DNA of 64,000 bases from JAQWBS01 sp047975765 (GCA_047975765.1 JBKEEF010000012.1:186001-250000), one strand, 5' to 3'. Numbered from the stretch's first letter, positions 17,572-26,978 are shown. Made by a program: numbers and translations. Notes: generated by a model from the sequence alone, not told the origin.

Positions 17572-18261
17572 TTAATCAGAAATCAGCATATATCCCTTAC
17601 CCCTGACTGTCTGAAGATATCGAGGATTTTTAGAATCACCCTCAACTTTACGACGAAGCCTTGCAATTTGAACATCAATAGATCTTGGGCTTTGACCTGC
17701 TCCAAGCATCTCGGCCAATTTTTCTCTTGAAAAGACTTGCGCAAGTTTTTGACCAAGAATCAACAAAAGAGATTGTTCCACTGGTGTGATATGAATAATT
17801 TTACCATTTTCGCCAATCAATTCTTTTTTAGCAACATCAAAAGAACAAGTTCCAAAATTCAATTTATTTTGACTGACTGTTTTTTCGCCACTTTTGCGTT
17901 TGATGATATTATTAATCCTCAGTAGCAATTCCTTAGGTTCGAAAGGTTTTGCCATATAATCATCAGCGCCCAATTCTAAACCACCAATTCTATCGCTTGT
18001 TTCTCCCATTGCTGTGAGCAAAATGACAGGGACAGCATTATCTTTTCTGATAGATTTCAAAAACTCTAACCCTGTTTCATTCGGCATCATAATATCAACA
18101 ATGAGCAAATCAAATTCGTAAAACTTAAGCATTTCTCTAGCATCTGCCGCATCTTTTGCAATAGACACAACGAAATCACTTTCCCTTAAATATCTTTGTA
18201 AAAGACTTCTAAGTCTGGTATCGTCATCAACGACTAAGATATGAGACTTCTCAATATGCAT
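17572..18261 (-). CDS. OmpR-family response regulator
   Basis: 229 aa. Receiver domain at 1-125 with the acidic pocket VVDDD near 10-14, phospho-acceptor Asp in LLIVDIMMP near 56, Thr/Ala switch LLTAMG and Lys in AKPFEPKEL. The C-terminal winged helix (about 135-229) shows the OmpR/PhoB recognition helix region SIDVQIARLRRKVEG and wing LQTVRGKGYMLI. It is the first gene of a two-gene operon with the EnvZ-like kinase. Partner assignment rests on adjacency; the regulon is unknown. Confidence 0.9.
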   Translation of the reverse strand: MHIEKSHILVVDDDTRLRSLLQRYLRESDFVVSIAKDAADAREMLKFYEFDLLIVDIMMPNETGLEFLKSIRKDNAVPVILLTAMGETSDRIGGLELGADDYMAKPFEPKELLLRINNIIKRKSGEKTVSQNKLNFGTCSFDVAKKELIGENGKIIHITPVEQSLLLILGQKLAQVFSREKLAEMLGAGQSPRSIDVQIARLRRKVEGDSKNPRYLQTVRGKGYMLISD

Positions 18262-18279
18262 TTTCTAAACCTTAATTAA

Positions 18280-19059
18280 TTATGCTTCTTTTTTAGTCTT
18301 TTTAGCAGTTTTCACAGCTTTCTTTGAAGCAACTTTTTTTGTTGCGGGTTTTGCAGTTTTAGGAGCTGTTTTTTTAGTTGTTGTTTTAGCAACTGGCTTA
18401 GCCACAGATTTTGCTACTTTTTTTGGAGCAGGAGCTGTTTCAGAAATAGTTTTTGAAATTTTTTCTTCTGTTTTTTCAATCGCTTTTGAAGCTGTTTTAA
18501 CACTTTCTTTTTTATCAAGAGATTTCACATAATCCAAACTTTTTTTGAAATACTCATATCCTGTGATGAAAGTGAGAACACCAGCAATCCAAAGCAAAAA
18601 CTCCCCAAAAACTCTAAATGGCTCATAAATTCCACCAAATAAAATAAAACCAATAGATGCCATTTGAAAACCAGTTTTCCATTTTGCCAAACGTGTCACA
18701 GGCATACTCACTTTTACATTTGCCAAAAATTCTCTCAAACCAGAAACCAAAACTTCACGACATAAGATGACCATAACAGGAATAAATGAAACGTTATCAA
18801 CCATTCTGTTTGCAACAATAATCAAAAGAGCAGCAACGACCAAAAGCTTATCAGCAATTGGATCTAGAAGACGACCAAACAAAGAAATTTGATTTCTTGA
18901 TCTTGCAAAATAACCATCAAAATAATCTGTAACAGCAGCAACAATAAACAAAACGCCTGCTAGAATATCCCAAAATGTATTGTGGATATAAATTGAAAGA
19001 AAAATCACAGGAATTACGACAATTCTTGAAATCGTTAACATATTTGGTAAATTATACAC
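18280..19059 (-). CDS. pgsA: CDP-diacylglycerol-glycerol-3-phosphate 3-phosphatidyltransferase with a basic C-terminal tail
   Basis: Makes phosphatidylglycerol-phosphate for PG/cardiolipin. I favour the GTG at 19059 (protein starts VYNLPNMLTISRIVVIP) because AAGGGAG lies 6 nt before it; an in-frame TTG at 19080 is the alternative. The CDP-alcohol phosphotransferase motif is complete: DYFDGYFARSRNQ, then GRLLDPIADKLLV (near residues 62-85). Several TM helices fill residues 10-175. From about residue 185 there is a Lys/Ala/Pro/Thr-rich tail of about 75 residues (KKVAKSVAKPVAKTTTKK, KKAVKTAKKTKKEA), like histone-H1 or AlgP-type repeats and unusual for PgsA. It lies downstream of uvrC, as in other alphaproteobacteria. 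Confidence 0.9.
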   Translation of the reverse strand: MYNLPNMLTISRIVVIPVIFLSIYIHNTFWDILAGVLFIVAAVTDYFDGYFARSRNQISLFGRLLDPIADKLLVVAALLIIVANRMVDNVSFIPVMVILCREVLVSGLREFLANVKVSMPVTRLAKWKTGFQMASIGFILFGGIYEPFRVFGEFLLWIAGVLTFITGYEYFKKSLDYVKSLDKKESVKTASKAIEKTEEKISKTISETAPAPKKVAKSVAKPVAKTTTKKTAPKTAKPATKKVASKKAVKTAKKTKKEA

Positions 19060-19137
19060 GGCCACTCCCTTTTCAAACAATAAATTAGTTCTATTAAATT
19101 AGTCCTTTTCATAAGATTGCATCTTAGTTTATTTTTT

Positions 19138-20943
19138 TCAATTATGAAAGTAATTATATATCTTTTCAGCTATTTTTTTACTCACTCCTGAAACCTTTTC
19201 CAAATCCGATAGACTTGCCTGTTCTATTTGCTCTACGGAACCAAAATGGTTGAGCAAATCTTTCTTGCGTTTAGCTCCAATCCCTTCAATCTCATCTATT
19301 TTTGACTTAAACATTGATTTTCCGCGTTTTTTTCTATGAGTTCCGATTGCAAAACGATGTGCTTCATCTCGAAGATTTTGTAGATAAAAAGCGATTGGAG
19401 ACTGAAATGGAAGAGAAAAACTTTCCTGCCCCATGAGATGATACATTTCTTTTCCTGCATTTCTATCCACACCTTTGGACATTGCAATAATTTTAATCTT
19501 GCTTAAATCATAATCTTTCAGTGCTTCATGAACTGCATGAAGTTGCCCTAAACCACCATCAATAATCATCACATCTGGTCTATTTTCTTCTGTCATCTTG
19601 TCAAAACGACGACCTAAAACTTCTTTCATCATTGCAAAATCATCATTAGTAATTTCTTGATTCTTGATATTAAATGTTCGATATTGCTTTTTATCAAAAC
19701 CATCTGGTGTTGCAACGACCATTGCTCCAATTGCATAGCTTCCTTGAATGTGAGAGTTGTCATATATTTCAATTCTTCTTGGCTCAGAATCTAGCCCAAA
19801 AACTTTTACAAATTCATTGAGATTATTTTTTACACTTGCCTCTTCAGCAATTTTTCGACTCAAAGCTTCCTCAGCATTTTTGGTTGCAAACGAAAGAAGT
19901 TTTGCTTTATTACCTTTTTTGTATGTATGTATTTTAGTTGAAATTGCATCTTCAATAAATGATTTATTTTCTAATTCATGAGAAATTACAATCTCTTTTG
20001 GAGGAATATGTTTGGTATAAAAACTACTCAGAAAGGCTTCCAAAATTTCATCATCTTCCACATCTTTTATTTGCTTTGGAAAATATGGAACATTACCACA
20101 ATTTTGACCTGAACGAATAAAGAAAACTTGGATGCAAACCATATCCCCTCTTCTTGCCAAAGCAATAAAATCAGCAGAATTTATTTCTGCATATTCTATA
20201 TTTTGCCCTTGTTGAATATTGGTCAAAGCTTTTATTCTGTCTCTCAATACAAGGGCTTTTTCATAATCTAAACCCTCACTTGCTAGGTTCATTTCTTGTG
20301 AAAGCTCTTGTTGAATTTTAGAATTTTTTCCTTCCAGAAATGCAACTGCTTCTTGAGCTAAATTCATATAATCTTCTTGAGAAATTTTATTTACACATGG
20401 TGCTGAGCATCTCTTAATTTGATAGAGCATACAAGGGCGAGTTCTGTTATTGAACATAGAATCTCGGCAAGAACGAAGTAAAAATGCCTTTTGGATAATA
20501 TTCAGAGCATTATTTACAGCCCATACACTTGCAAATGGTCCGAAATATTTACTTTTATCGTTTCTTTTTCCATGATATTTTCTCAAACTTGGATAGTCTT
20601 CCTCCATATTAATTACCAAGTGAGGAAAAGTTTTATCATCTTTGAGCAAAATATTATATTTTGGTTCTAATTCCTTAATGAGTTCATTTTCTAAAAGTAG
20701 GGCTTTCGACTCATTTTCAACAACTATAAACTCCATATTTCTAATTTCAGAAACCATTTTTTGAAGTCTAAATGGGAGCTTATCAATATGTGAATAGCTA
20801 ACAATTCTTTTTTTTATATCTTTTGCTTTTCCGACATAAAGAACACCTCCATCTTCTCCAAGCATCCTATATACACCGGGTTGAGAAGGAGCATTTTTAA
20901 TCTTCATTTTTAAGATTTTGAGTCCTAATTTAATATCGTACAA
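19138..20943 (-). CDS. uvrC: Excinuclease ABC subunit C
   Basis: 601 aa nuclease of nucleotide excision repair that makes both incisions. Start is TTG at 20943, chosen because AAAGGA lies 6 nt upstream and no better start exists. The GIY-YIG domain is at about 17-105 (PGVYRMLGEDGGVLYVGKAK, with the Tyr and Arg of the 3' incision site). A UVR motif near 207-240 (LDYEKALVLRDRIKAL) binds UvrB. The RNase-H-like 5' nuclease is seen as IEIYDNSHIQGSYAIGAMV and VMIIDGGLGQL. A C-terminal helix-hairpin-helix pair is present (IEGIGAKRKKDLLNHFGS, KVSGVSKKIAEKIY). Confidence 0.97.
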   Translation of the reverse strand: MYDIKLGLKILKMKIKNAPSQPGVYRMLGEDGGVLYVGKAKDIKKRIVSYSHIDKLPFRLQKMVSEIRNMEFIVVENESKALLLENELIKELEPKYNILLKDDKTFPHLVINMEEDYPSLRKYHGKRNDKSKYFGPFASVWAVNNALNIIQKAFLLRSCRDSMFNNRTRPCMLYQIKRCSAPCVNKISQEDYMNLAQEAVAFLEGKNSKIQQELSQEMNLASEGLDYEKALVLRDRIKALTNIQQGQNIEYAEINSADFIALARRGDMVCIQVFFIRSGQNCGNVPYFPKQIKDVEDDEILEAFLSSFYTKHIPPKEIVISHELENKSFIEDAISTKIHTYKKGNKAKLLSFATKNAEEALSRKIAEEASVKNNLNEFVKVFGLDSEPRRIEIYDNSHIQGSYAIGAMVVATPDGFDKKQYRTFNIKNQEITNDDFAMMKEVLGRRFDKMTEENRPDVMIIDGGLGQLHAVHEALKDYDLSKIKIIAMSKGVDRNAGKEMYHLMGQESFSLPFQSPIAFYLQNLRDEAHRFAIGTHRKKRGKSMFKSKIDEIEGIGAKRKKDLLNHFGSVEQIEQASLSDLEKVSGVSKKIAEKIYNYFHN

Positions 20944-21038
20944 AGCACATCCTTTATATATTAATTTAATGAATCTTTAGTAATTCTATGCTAGCATGCA
21001 ACAGTTGACTTTCAATAGAAAATTATAAGGATTTGAAT

Positions 21039-21218
21039 ATGTCGCAAGTTGGTACTTTTAGTCAGTATGCTCTCTCTGTTCAAGAAGCACAAATCGCTCT
21101 TATCAGAAACAATGCTGAAATGCAGCAAAAAACTGTTGAAATTCTCCTCGAAAACTCGGATAATTTAACTGTTTCAAACGCACGTGATAGAGGAACGATT
21201 GTCGACTATTCAATTTAG
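21039..21218 (+). CDS. Small protein resembling the YjfB putative-motility family
   Basis: 59 aa from the ATG at 21039, with AAGGA 7 nt upstream. The protein is one long amphipathic helix (SVQEAQIALIRNNAEMQQKT, VEILLENSD) followed by a short end GTIVDYSI. Length and layout (Ser/Gln-rich helix, then a terminal strand ending in a hydrophobic dipeptide) resemble YjfB, a small family often found with flagellar genes. The match is by eye and moderate. The gene is isolated and convergent with the membrane-protein gene at 21215; the stop codons overlap by 4 nt and no terminator is present between them. Confidence 0.5.
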   Translation: MSQVGTFSQYALSVQEAQIALIRNNAEMQQKTVEILLENSDNLTVSNARDRGTIVDYSI

Positions 21219-21532
21219 AACGACATCATCATAATAAAACTTAATGTTAAATAGCTACTAAAAACAAATTTTATTGCTCCGCCTATTGCTGACAAAGAAT
21301 TTGTTAAATAATCAATCTCCTTCCCTCCGAGTTTGTACTCTCTCTTATATCCAAACGAATATGCTGTTGAAATAAACAAAGCAAAAAGATACAGATTATA
21401 ATTTGTATAAAAATCATATATTTGATCATAACTCATTGTAAAATTTAAAATAAAACCCAGAACAACGCCAGAAAGAACCATTGGGTTTAGAAAAGCACCA
21501 GAAGTGAAGAAAGCCAGAATTCCTTTTAACAT
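21215..21532 (-). CDS. Small membrane protein downstream of glmM
   Basis: 105 aa from the ATG at 21532; a TTG 24 nt earlier would overlap glmM. Hydrophobic segments lie near 8-30 (FTSGAFLNPMVLSGVVLGFI), 45-60 (YNLYLFALFISTAYSFGY) and 80-103 (GAIKFVFSSYLTLSFIMMM), so two or three TM helices are likely. The ATG lies 4 nt after the glmM stop, with AAAAGGGA inside the end of glmM, so translation is probably coupled. The family was not recognised. Confidence 0.6.
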   Translation of the reverse strand: MLKGILAFFTSGAFLNPMVLSGVVLGFILNFTMSYDQIYDFYTNYNLYLFALFISTAYSFGYKREYKLGGKEIDYLTNSLSAIGGAIKFVFSSYLTLSFIMMMSF

Positions 21533-21536
21533 TTTA

Positions 21537-22862
21537 TTATTTTCCCTTTTCAACAAGATTAAGCATTATTTGAGTGACTTCATCGAGAATCTTTTTATCT
21601 TCTCCTTGAATATACAAACGGATGATTGGTTCAGTACCAGACTTTCTGACAATAAGAGAGCCTGTTGTCCCCAGTTTTTGCTTGCATTCTTCAATAATTT
21701 TTACAGCTTCTGAACTGTCAACAGCAGCAGAGGCTTTTTCTTTTGTCTCAAAACGGACATTGTTGATTGTCATTGGGAACATTTCAAAAATAGGGAAAAC
21801 TTCATTCATTTTTTTCTTTGTTTTAAGCAATGCTTCACAAAGAGAAATTCCAACAACCAAGCCATCTCCACTCTTTGAGTAATCTCTTAATACAATATGT
21901 CCAGATTCTTCACCACCAACATTTGCACCAATTTCAATTAATTTTTCAACAACACATTGTTCGCCCACACCTGTTGCATAATATGTCAGACCAAGCGATT
22001 TTGCATATTTTGAAATTCCCATATTTGAAAGTTCAGTTGTCACAACAGCTGGTGCTGAAAGCTTATTTTCTTCTTTGAAATAGGTTGCTAAAAAAGCAAT
22101 AAGTTGATCACAATTAACTCTATTTCCTTTTTCATCAGCGACCACAATTCTGTCACCATCACCATCTAAAGCTATTCCAATATTTGCTTTCGTTTCAACA
22201 ACTGTTTGACACATCAAATCTGTTTTTGTTGAACCACAACCCATATTGATATTGATTCCATTTGGTTCATTCCCAATGGCAACAACTTCCGCACCAAGAT
22301 TTTTCAACACACCTGAAGCAATACTTGAAAAAGCACCATTTGCACTATCAATCACAACTTTCAAGCCTTTCAAAGAAGCAAATTTTTCAAAGCTTTTAAC
22401 ATATTTTGAATAGACTTCGTGATTATAGATAACTCTACCAATTCGCTCAGGATTAAGTTCAATTTCTTGACCAATTTTCTGTTCCAAAAGATTGGTCACA
22501 GACTTTGGAAGTGTTTCACCCTCACCGTCTTTCATCTTGATACCATTGTCAAAATATGGATTATGTGAAGCAGAAATGATAATTGCTAAATCAACATCCA
22601 AAGATTGGGCATAATAACTTACAGCAGGTGTTGGTAAAACACCAAGCAAAACAACATCAACACCAACAGATGTGAAACCAGAAACAAGTGCTGATTCCAG
22701 CATATCTCCAGAAATTCTTGTATCTTTTCCAATTGCAACTCTCTTATATTTTGTTGCCAATTCCAAACCAGCTACTTGTCCCAATTTCACTGCAAAATCT
22801 GGGGTCATAGGATAGATATTTGCTTTTCCTCTTACACCGTCTGTTCCAAATAGTTTTGCCAT
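21537..22862 (-). CDS. glmM: Phosphoglucosamine mutase
   Basis: 441 aa, converts glucosamine-6-P to glucosamine-1-P for UDP-GlcNAc, peptidoglycan and LPS synthesis. Starts MAKLFGTDGVRGKANIYPMT with the family N-terminus. The phospho-Ser loop ISASHNPYFDNG is near residue 100, the Mg site DGDGDR near 240, the sugar loop GEESGH near 325, and the C-terminal phosphate-binding RKSGTEPIIRLY near 404. It lies downstream of ftsH in the same direction, as in other proteobacteria, but a terminator and a 213-nt gap separate them. Confidence 0.97.
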   Translation of the reverse strand: MAKLFGTDGVRGKANIYPMTPDFAVKLGQVAGLELATKYKRVAIGKDTRISGDMLESALVSGFTSVGVDVVLLGVLPTPAVSYYAQSLDVDLAIIISASHNPYFDNGIKMKDGEGETLPKSVTNLLEQKIGQEIELNPERIGRVIYNHEVYSKYVKSFEKFASLKGLKVVIDSANGAFSSIASGVLKNLGAEVVAIGNEPNGININMGCGSTKTDLMCQTVVETKANIGIALDGDGDRIVVADEKGNRVNCDQLIAFLATYFKEENKLSAPAVVTTELSNMGISKYAKSLGLTYYATGVGEQCVVEKLIEIGANVGGEESGHIVLRDYSKSGDGLVVGISLCEALLKTKKKMNEVFPIFEMFPMTINNVRFETKEKASAAVDSSEAVKIIEECKQKLGTTGSLIVRKSGTEPIIRLYIQGEDKKILDEVTQIMLNLVEKGK

Positions 22863-23035
22863 AAGTTCAACTCCTAAAATTTATATAATTCCCATAATAG
22901 AAATAAATTTCATAAAAGACAACTTCTAAGGAATTTATCTCCAACAAATGATGTTAAATAATATTACAGAACAATAATCGAAAGGAAATATCTCAGGTTG
23001 CCTCACACGTTGGAGAAAGCTTATTCAAAAAACTT

Positions 23036-23073
23036 AAAAAAAGCCCTTTTGATTGAAAATCAAAAGGGCTTTT
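23036..23073 (-). terminator. Terminator after ftsH
   Basis: On the minus strand: stem AAAAGCCCTTTTGATT / AATCAAAAGGGCTTTT with a short TTTC loop, ending in seven Ts. It begins 3 nt after the ftsH stop. The rest of the gap to glmM (22863-23035) holds no recognisable gene. Confidence 0.9.
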
Positions 23074-23075
23074 CG

Positions 23076-24947
23076 CTATAACTCTGGAACGGAACTCTGA
23101 GTTCTCATTTCTTCTGATACCGGAACTTCAGCACTCTTATCAATTTTCTCACCTTTAATAACTTTTTTGATTTCTTCACCCGAAAGTGTTTCATATTCAA
23201 TCAAAGCTTCTGCTAAAAGCGTAAATTCTTTATCATTATCCGTCAAAATTTTCTTGGCTTCTTTATAAGCATTTTCAATCAAATTTTTAATCTCAGCATC
23301 AATTAATTGAGCTGTTTTTTCACTAACATTTTGATTTCGAGTCACACTCCTACCTAAGAAAACCTCTTCACTATTATCCGCATAAAGTACTGGACCAAGT
23401 GCATCACTCAAACCCCATTTTGTAACCATTGATCGAGCTAAGTTGGTTGCTGAAGTGATGTCTCCAGATGCGCCACTTGTCACCTTATCATAACCAAATT
23501 TGAGTTCTTCTGCGACACGACCACCCATTGCCACCACCAATGTTGACAACATTTTTTCACGAGAATAGGAATATTCATCTTTCTCAGGCAATCTTTGAAC
23601 CATACCCAAAGCACGTCCTCTTGGAACAATTGTTGCTTTATGGATTGGATCGCTATCTTTAACGTAAAGAGAGCAAATTGCGTGCCCTGCTTCATGATAA
23701 GCTGTGTTTGCACGAACTTTCTCATCCATATTCGCTGACATCGATTTTTTCTCACTACCCATCAAAACCTTGTCTTTTGCTTCGTCAAAATCTTTTGATG
23801 TCACTTTGTGCTTGTTTTTTCTTGCGGCTAATAGGGCTGCCTCATTGACTAAATTTGCCAAATCTGCTCCCGAAAAACCCGGCGTTCCGCGAGCCACCAC
23901 AGAAAGTTTTACATCTTTTGCAAGAGGTACTTTTTGAGTGTGAACTTTCAAAATTGCCTCACGACCAGTCACATCTGGATTGTTTACTACAACTTGACGA
24001 TCAAAACGTCCCGGACGGAGTAAAGCAGGGTCTAAAATATCTGGTCTGTTTGTTGCAGCAATGATAATCACATTTTCATTATCTTCAAAACCATCCATCT
24101 CGACCAAAAGTTGGTTAAGTGTTTGCTCCCTTTCATCGTTTCCACCACCAAGACCTGCGCCGCGGTGACGACCAACAGCATCAATTTCATCAATAAACAA
24201 CAAGCAAGGAGAGTTTTTCTTTGCTTCTGTAAACATATCTCTCACACGAGACGCACCAACACCGACAAACATTTCCACAAAGTCTGAACCAGAAATTTGA
24301 AAGAAAGGAACATCTGCTTCACCTGCAACTGCTCTAGCAAGCAAAGTTTTACCTGTTCCTGGAGGACCAACGAGTAAAACACCACGAGGAATTTTTCCAC
24401 CTAGTCTCTGAAATTTTTCTGGGGATCTTAAAAAATCAATAATTTCTTCAAGCTCTTGTTTTTCTTCATCAACACCAGCAACATCTGCAAAAGTCACTTT
24501 TTTCTTATTTTCTACGAGCTTTGCCTTAGAACGACCAAAGCTCATTGCCTTATTATTTCCAGCATTTGCTTGACGCATAAAATAAAACCATGCACCAATT
24601 AACAAGGCTACAGGTAGAAGAGAAATGATAACTCCCCAAAACGTTCCTGAAGTATCACTCATAGGTTTTGCTTCAATTTTGACACCAGAAGCACGCAATT
24701 TTTCAATCATACTTGGATCATAAGGAGAATATGAATAGAAATCTTTACCATCAGACATTTTTCCTGTGATATTTGGGCCTTCAATGACAACATTTTTAAT
24801 GCTTTTATTTTGAACTTCATCCATAAAATCTGAGAACGCCAATTCTTTTGAATTTACTTTTTTTGCACCTTCATGATAAACATTAGCAACAGATGTGAGA
24901 ACAAAGATTAAAAGCACCCAAAAAATTAAATTTTTACTATTCCCCAT
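23076..24947 (-). CDS. ftsH: ATP-dependent zinc metalloprotease FtsH
   Basis: Membrane-bound hexameric AAA+ protease for membrane-protein quality control. I choose the second ATG (24947, MGNSKNLIFWVLLIF) because AAAGGA is 6 nt before it; the first ATG directly abuts that SD. The length is 623 aa. TM1 is near 6-22 and TM2 near 105-122, with the periplasmic domain between. The AAA module has Walker A GPPGTGKT near 193 and the pore loop FVGVGASRVRD. The Zn site is HEAGH near 415. The tail is variable and acidic. The pal-cpoB-tilS-ftsH order is characteristic of alphaproteobacteria. Confidence 0.97.
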   Translation of the reverse strand: MGNSKNLIFWVLLIFVLTSVANVYHEGAKKVNSKELAFSDFMDEVQNKSIKNVVIEGPNITGKMSDGKDFYSYSPYDPSMIEKLRASGVKIEAKPMSDTSGTFWGVIISLLPVALLIGAWFYFMRQANAGNNKAMSFGRSKAKLVENKKKVTFADVAGVDEEKQELEEIIDFLRSPEKFQRLGGKIPRGVLLVGPPGTGKTLLARAVAGEADVPFFQISGSDFVEMFVGVGASRVRDMFTEAKKNSPCLLFIDEIDAVGRHRGAGLGGGNDEREQTLNQLLVEMDGFEDNENVIIIAATNRPDILDPALLRPGRFDRQVVVNNPDVTGREAILKVHTQKVPLAKDVKLSVVARGTPGFSGADLANLVNEAALLAARKNKHKVTSKDFDEAKDKVLMGSEKKSMSANMDEKVRANTAYHEAGHAICSLYVKDSDPIHKATIVPRGRALGMVQRLPEKDEYSYSREKMLSTLVVAMGGRVAEELKFGYDKVTSGASGDITSATNLARSMVTKWGLSDALGPVLYADNSEEVFLGRSVTRNQNVSEKTAQLIDAEIKNLIENAYKEAKKILTDNDKEFTLLAEALIEYETLSGEEIKKVIKGEKIDKSAEVPVSEEMRTQSSVPEL

Positions 24948-24999
24948 ATTCATTCCTTTGATTCATAATTATTGTCTTATCAATATAGTTTTTAGAAAG

Positions 25000-26103
25000 C
25001 TAAAACACAATAGCTTTCATAAACAAATATTTCTTCACATGGTGCGGCATTTTGGCTTTGCCATATTTTTCAGTAATGAAATTTTCTAACTTTTTCTTTT
25101 CGACAATTTCTTTACTTTTTAACTCTGGAATTATCCAAATATTTTTATCTGCAAATATAATTTCACAATCTGCTAAAGTTCTGCTTTTAAACGCTCCATT
25201 CTTCAGAGAATCGCAAATTCTCTGAACTTGTTCAGACTCGGGAATATAGTCCCTACTTGCAATATCTTTCAAAAGCTTTGCAAAAGTTCTGAATAAAATT
25301 TCTTCATGCAGATTTTGGAGTTGATGAATTGAAATTTTTAAAGCTTTTTCATCATAAAATTTTACATTATTTTTTATAAAATTATCAGTTTGTTTTTCTA
25401 AATAATCTCTAGTTCGACTTAAAATATTTGATGTTTTAGCAAGCCTATCAATTGTTAAACCAATTTTTTGCTCTAACTCTGGTAAAAACTTTCGAACTCG
25501 AACACGCAGAAAATCTTCGTTTTCATTTAGATAGTCTTCTTTCCACTCAATTTTATTTGAACCAAGATAGTTTTTTAACTCTTCTGGCATAAAATCTAAG
25601 AGTGGGCGAATCAACTTGAGTTTTCCTAATTCCGAAACTTCCGCTATTCCACTCAAACCATCAACACCACTTCCTCTTTGCAGACGCATCAAAAATGTTT
25701 CCGCTTGATCTTTTTTGTGATGTGCGATGAGTAAATTTTCAACTTGATTTTGTTCGCAAAAATTTTGAAGCAAACCGTATCTAATTTTCCTCGCAATTTC
25801 TTCAATACCTGTTTTAGGTTTCTCACCTTCCCAAATCAAGATGTGATGTTCAATTGAATTTTGTTTCATCAATTTTGCAACATATTTTGCCTCTTCTGCA
25901 GAATCTTCTCTAAGTTTATGGTCAACTGTCAGGGCTACAAATTTGATATTTTGTTCTTCAGAAAATTTTTTCAATAAAAAAATGAGAGCCAAAGAATCTG
26001 CTCCACCGGAAACCCCGACTGCAAATTTTTGGTTCTCAATTCTTTCTCTGTTAAGAAGAGCCGAAAATTTTTCAAAAAATTTTCTTTCTAGATTTTGAGG
26101 CAT
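25000..26103 (-). CDS. tilS: tRNA(Ile)-lysidine synthetase
   Basis: 367 aa. Modifies C34 of the CAU-anticodon tRNA-Ile to lysidine so that it reads AUA. The PP-loop AVGVSGGADSLALIF is near residue 28, followed by VALTVDHKLRE, LLIAHHKKDQAETFLMRLQR and the substrate-loop region GSGVDGLSGIAEV. The C-terminal half is less conserved, helical and Lys-rich, and ends in a small basic domain shorter than in E. coli. The ATG lies 2 nt after the cpoB stop, so translation is tightly coupled to cpoB. Confidence 0.93.
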   Translation of the reverse strand: MPQNLERKFFEKFSALLNRERIENQKFAVGVSGGADSLALIFLLKKFSEEQNIKFVALTVDHKLREDSAEEAKYVAKLMKQNSIEHHILIWEGEKPKTGIEEIARKIRYGLLQNFCEQNQVENLLIAHHKKDQAETFLMRLQRGSGVDGLSGIAEVSELGKLKLIRPLLDFMPEELKNYLGSNKIEWKEDYLNENEDFLRVRVRKFLPELEQKIGLTIDRLAKTSNILSRTRDYLEKQTDNFIKNNVKFYDEKALKISIHQLQNLHEEILFRTFAKLLKDIASRDYIPESEQVQRICDSLKNGAFKSRTLADCEIIFADKNIWIIPELKSKEIVEKKKLENFITEKYGKAKMPHHVKKYLFMKAIVF

Positions 26104-26105
26104 TT

Positions 26106-26837
26106 TTATTTACAAGAATATTTCTTAGCCAATTCTGTGGCTTTAGACTTCAAAGAATCCGAAGTCTTTGGAAATTCTTTTGGCAAACTTTTGAATGCTG
26201 CACAAGCTTCAGCTGTCTTATTAAGTCCTGCCATAGACATTCCTAATTTTAGCAAACTGTCAGCACCTTTAGGTCCGCTCTTATAATTTTCGTAACCCTT
26301 AGCAAAAGCAACGGCTGCTCTTTGATAGTCTTTATCTGCATAATATGCTTCACCCATCCAATATTGTGCATTTCCTGCCAATTTATGAGATGAGTAACTT
26401 GTGAGAATTTTATTAAAATATTGAACAGCATCTTTGTTTCTTGAAGAAGTGATAGAATCCATCCCTTTCTTATAAAGATCATCGACTGTACCACTCAAAT
26501 TAAGATCTGACGGAGGGACAGAAAGTCCGCCAGAATTTGAGGAAGAAACAGAATTTGCTGTTGCTGCCGCTGGACTTCTTTCAATTGCAGAAAAACGAAG
26601 TTCAAAGTCTTTCTTCATCATTTCCATTTGGCTTTCCAAATTTCTAATTTTATTTTCAAGTTCTTCGACCTTACCTTGAGAAGAACGGACTGTTTCGTCC
26701 ATTTGACCCATTCTTACCAATATATCAGAAGAACCTGATGAAGAAGAAGGATACATATCTTGTTGAGTAATTTGTGCTTGCAAATTTGAAGAAGCAAGAA
26801 CGGTGCCAACAATGAGAAGATACTTAAAAACTTTCAT
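26106..26837 (-). CDS. cpoB: Cell division coordinator CpoB (YbgF)
   Basis: 243 aa periplasmic protein that links PBP1B and Tol-Pal at the division site. Signal peptide MKVFKYLLIVGTVLASSNLQ (cleavage after QA). A coiled-coil follows near residues 38-85 (MGQMDETVRSSQGKVEELEN). A Ser/Ala linker leads to C-terminal TPRs near 115-243 (LYKKGMDSITSSRNKDAVQY, GNAQYWMGEAYYADKDYQRA). It lies just downstream of pal, although pal has its own terminator in between, and 2 nt upstream of tilS. Confidence 0.92.
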   Translation of the reverse strand: MKVFKYLLIVGTVLASSNLQAQITQQDMYPSSSSGSSDILVRMGQMDETVRSSQGKVEELENKIRNLESQMEMMKKDFELRFSAIERSPAAATANSVSSSNSGGLSVPPSDLNLSGTVDDLYKKGMDSITSSRNKDAVQYFNKILTSYSSHKLAGNAQYWMGEAYYADKDYQRAAVAFAKGYENYKSGPKGADSLLKLGMSMAGLNKTAEACAAFKSLPKEFPKTSDSLKSKATELAKKYSCK

Positions 26838-26922
26838 ATTAACCTCTTATAAAAAACAATGATTTATAAGATATATATATTAAATTCCCTACAATCTCAA
26901 GAGTAAAAAGGAACATTTAAAC

Positions 26923-26954
26923 CAAAAAAAAGCGTATCTCAATTAAGATACGCT
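26923..26954 (-). terminator. Terminator after pal
   Basis: On the minus strand: stem AGCGTATCT / AGATACGCT with a 6-nt loop, followed by eight Ts. It lies 25 nt after the pal stop and 86 nt before cpoB, so pal is at least partly uncoupled from cpoB-tilS-ftsH. Confidence 0.88.
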
Positions 26955-26978
26955 AATTTTTGTACTTTTAGTGGCTAA

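Noticed and set aside
21005..21029. TTGACT / TATAAG before the YjfB-like gene as a promoter
   Set aside because: The spacer is about 14 nt, and the -10 would sit on top of the Shine-Dalgarno.
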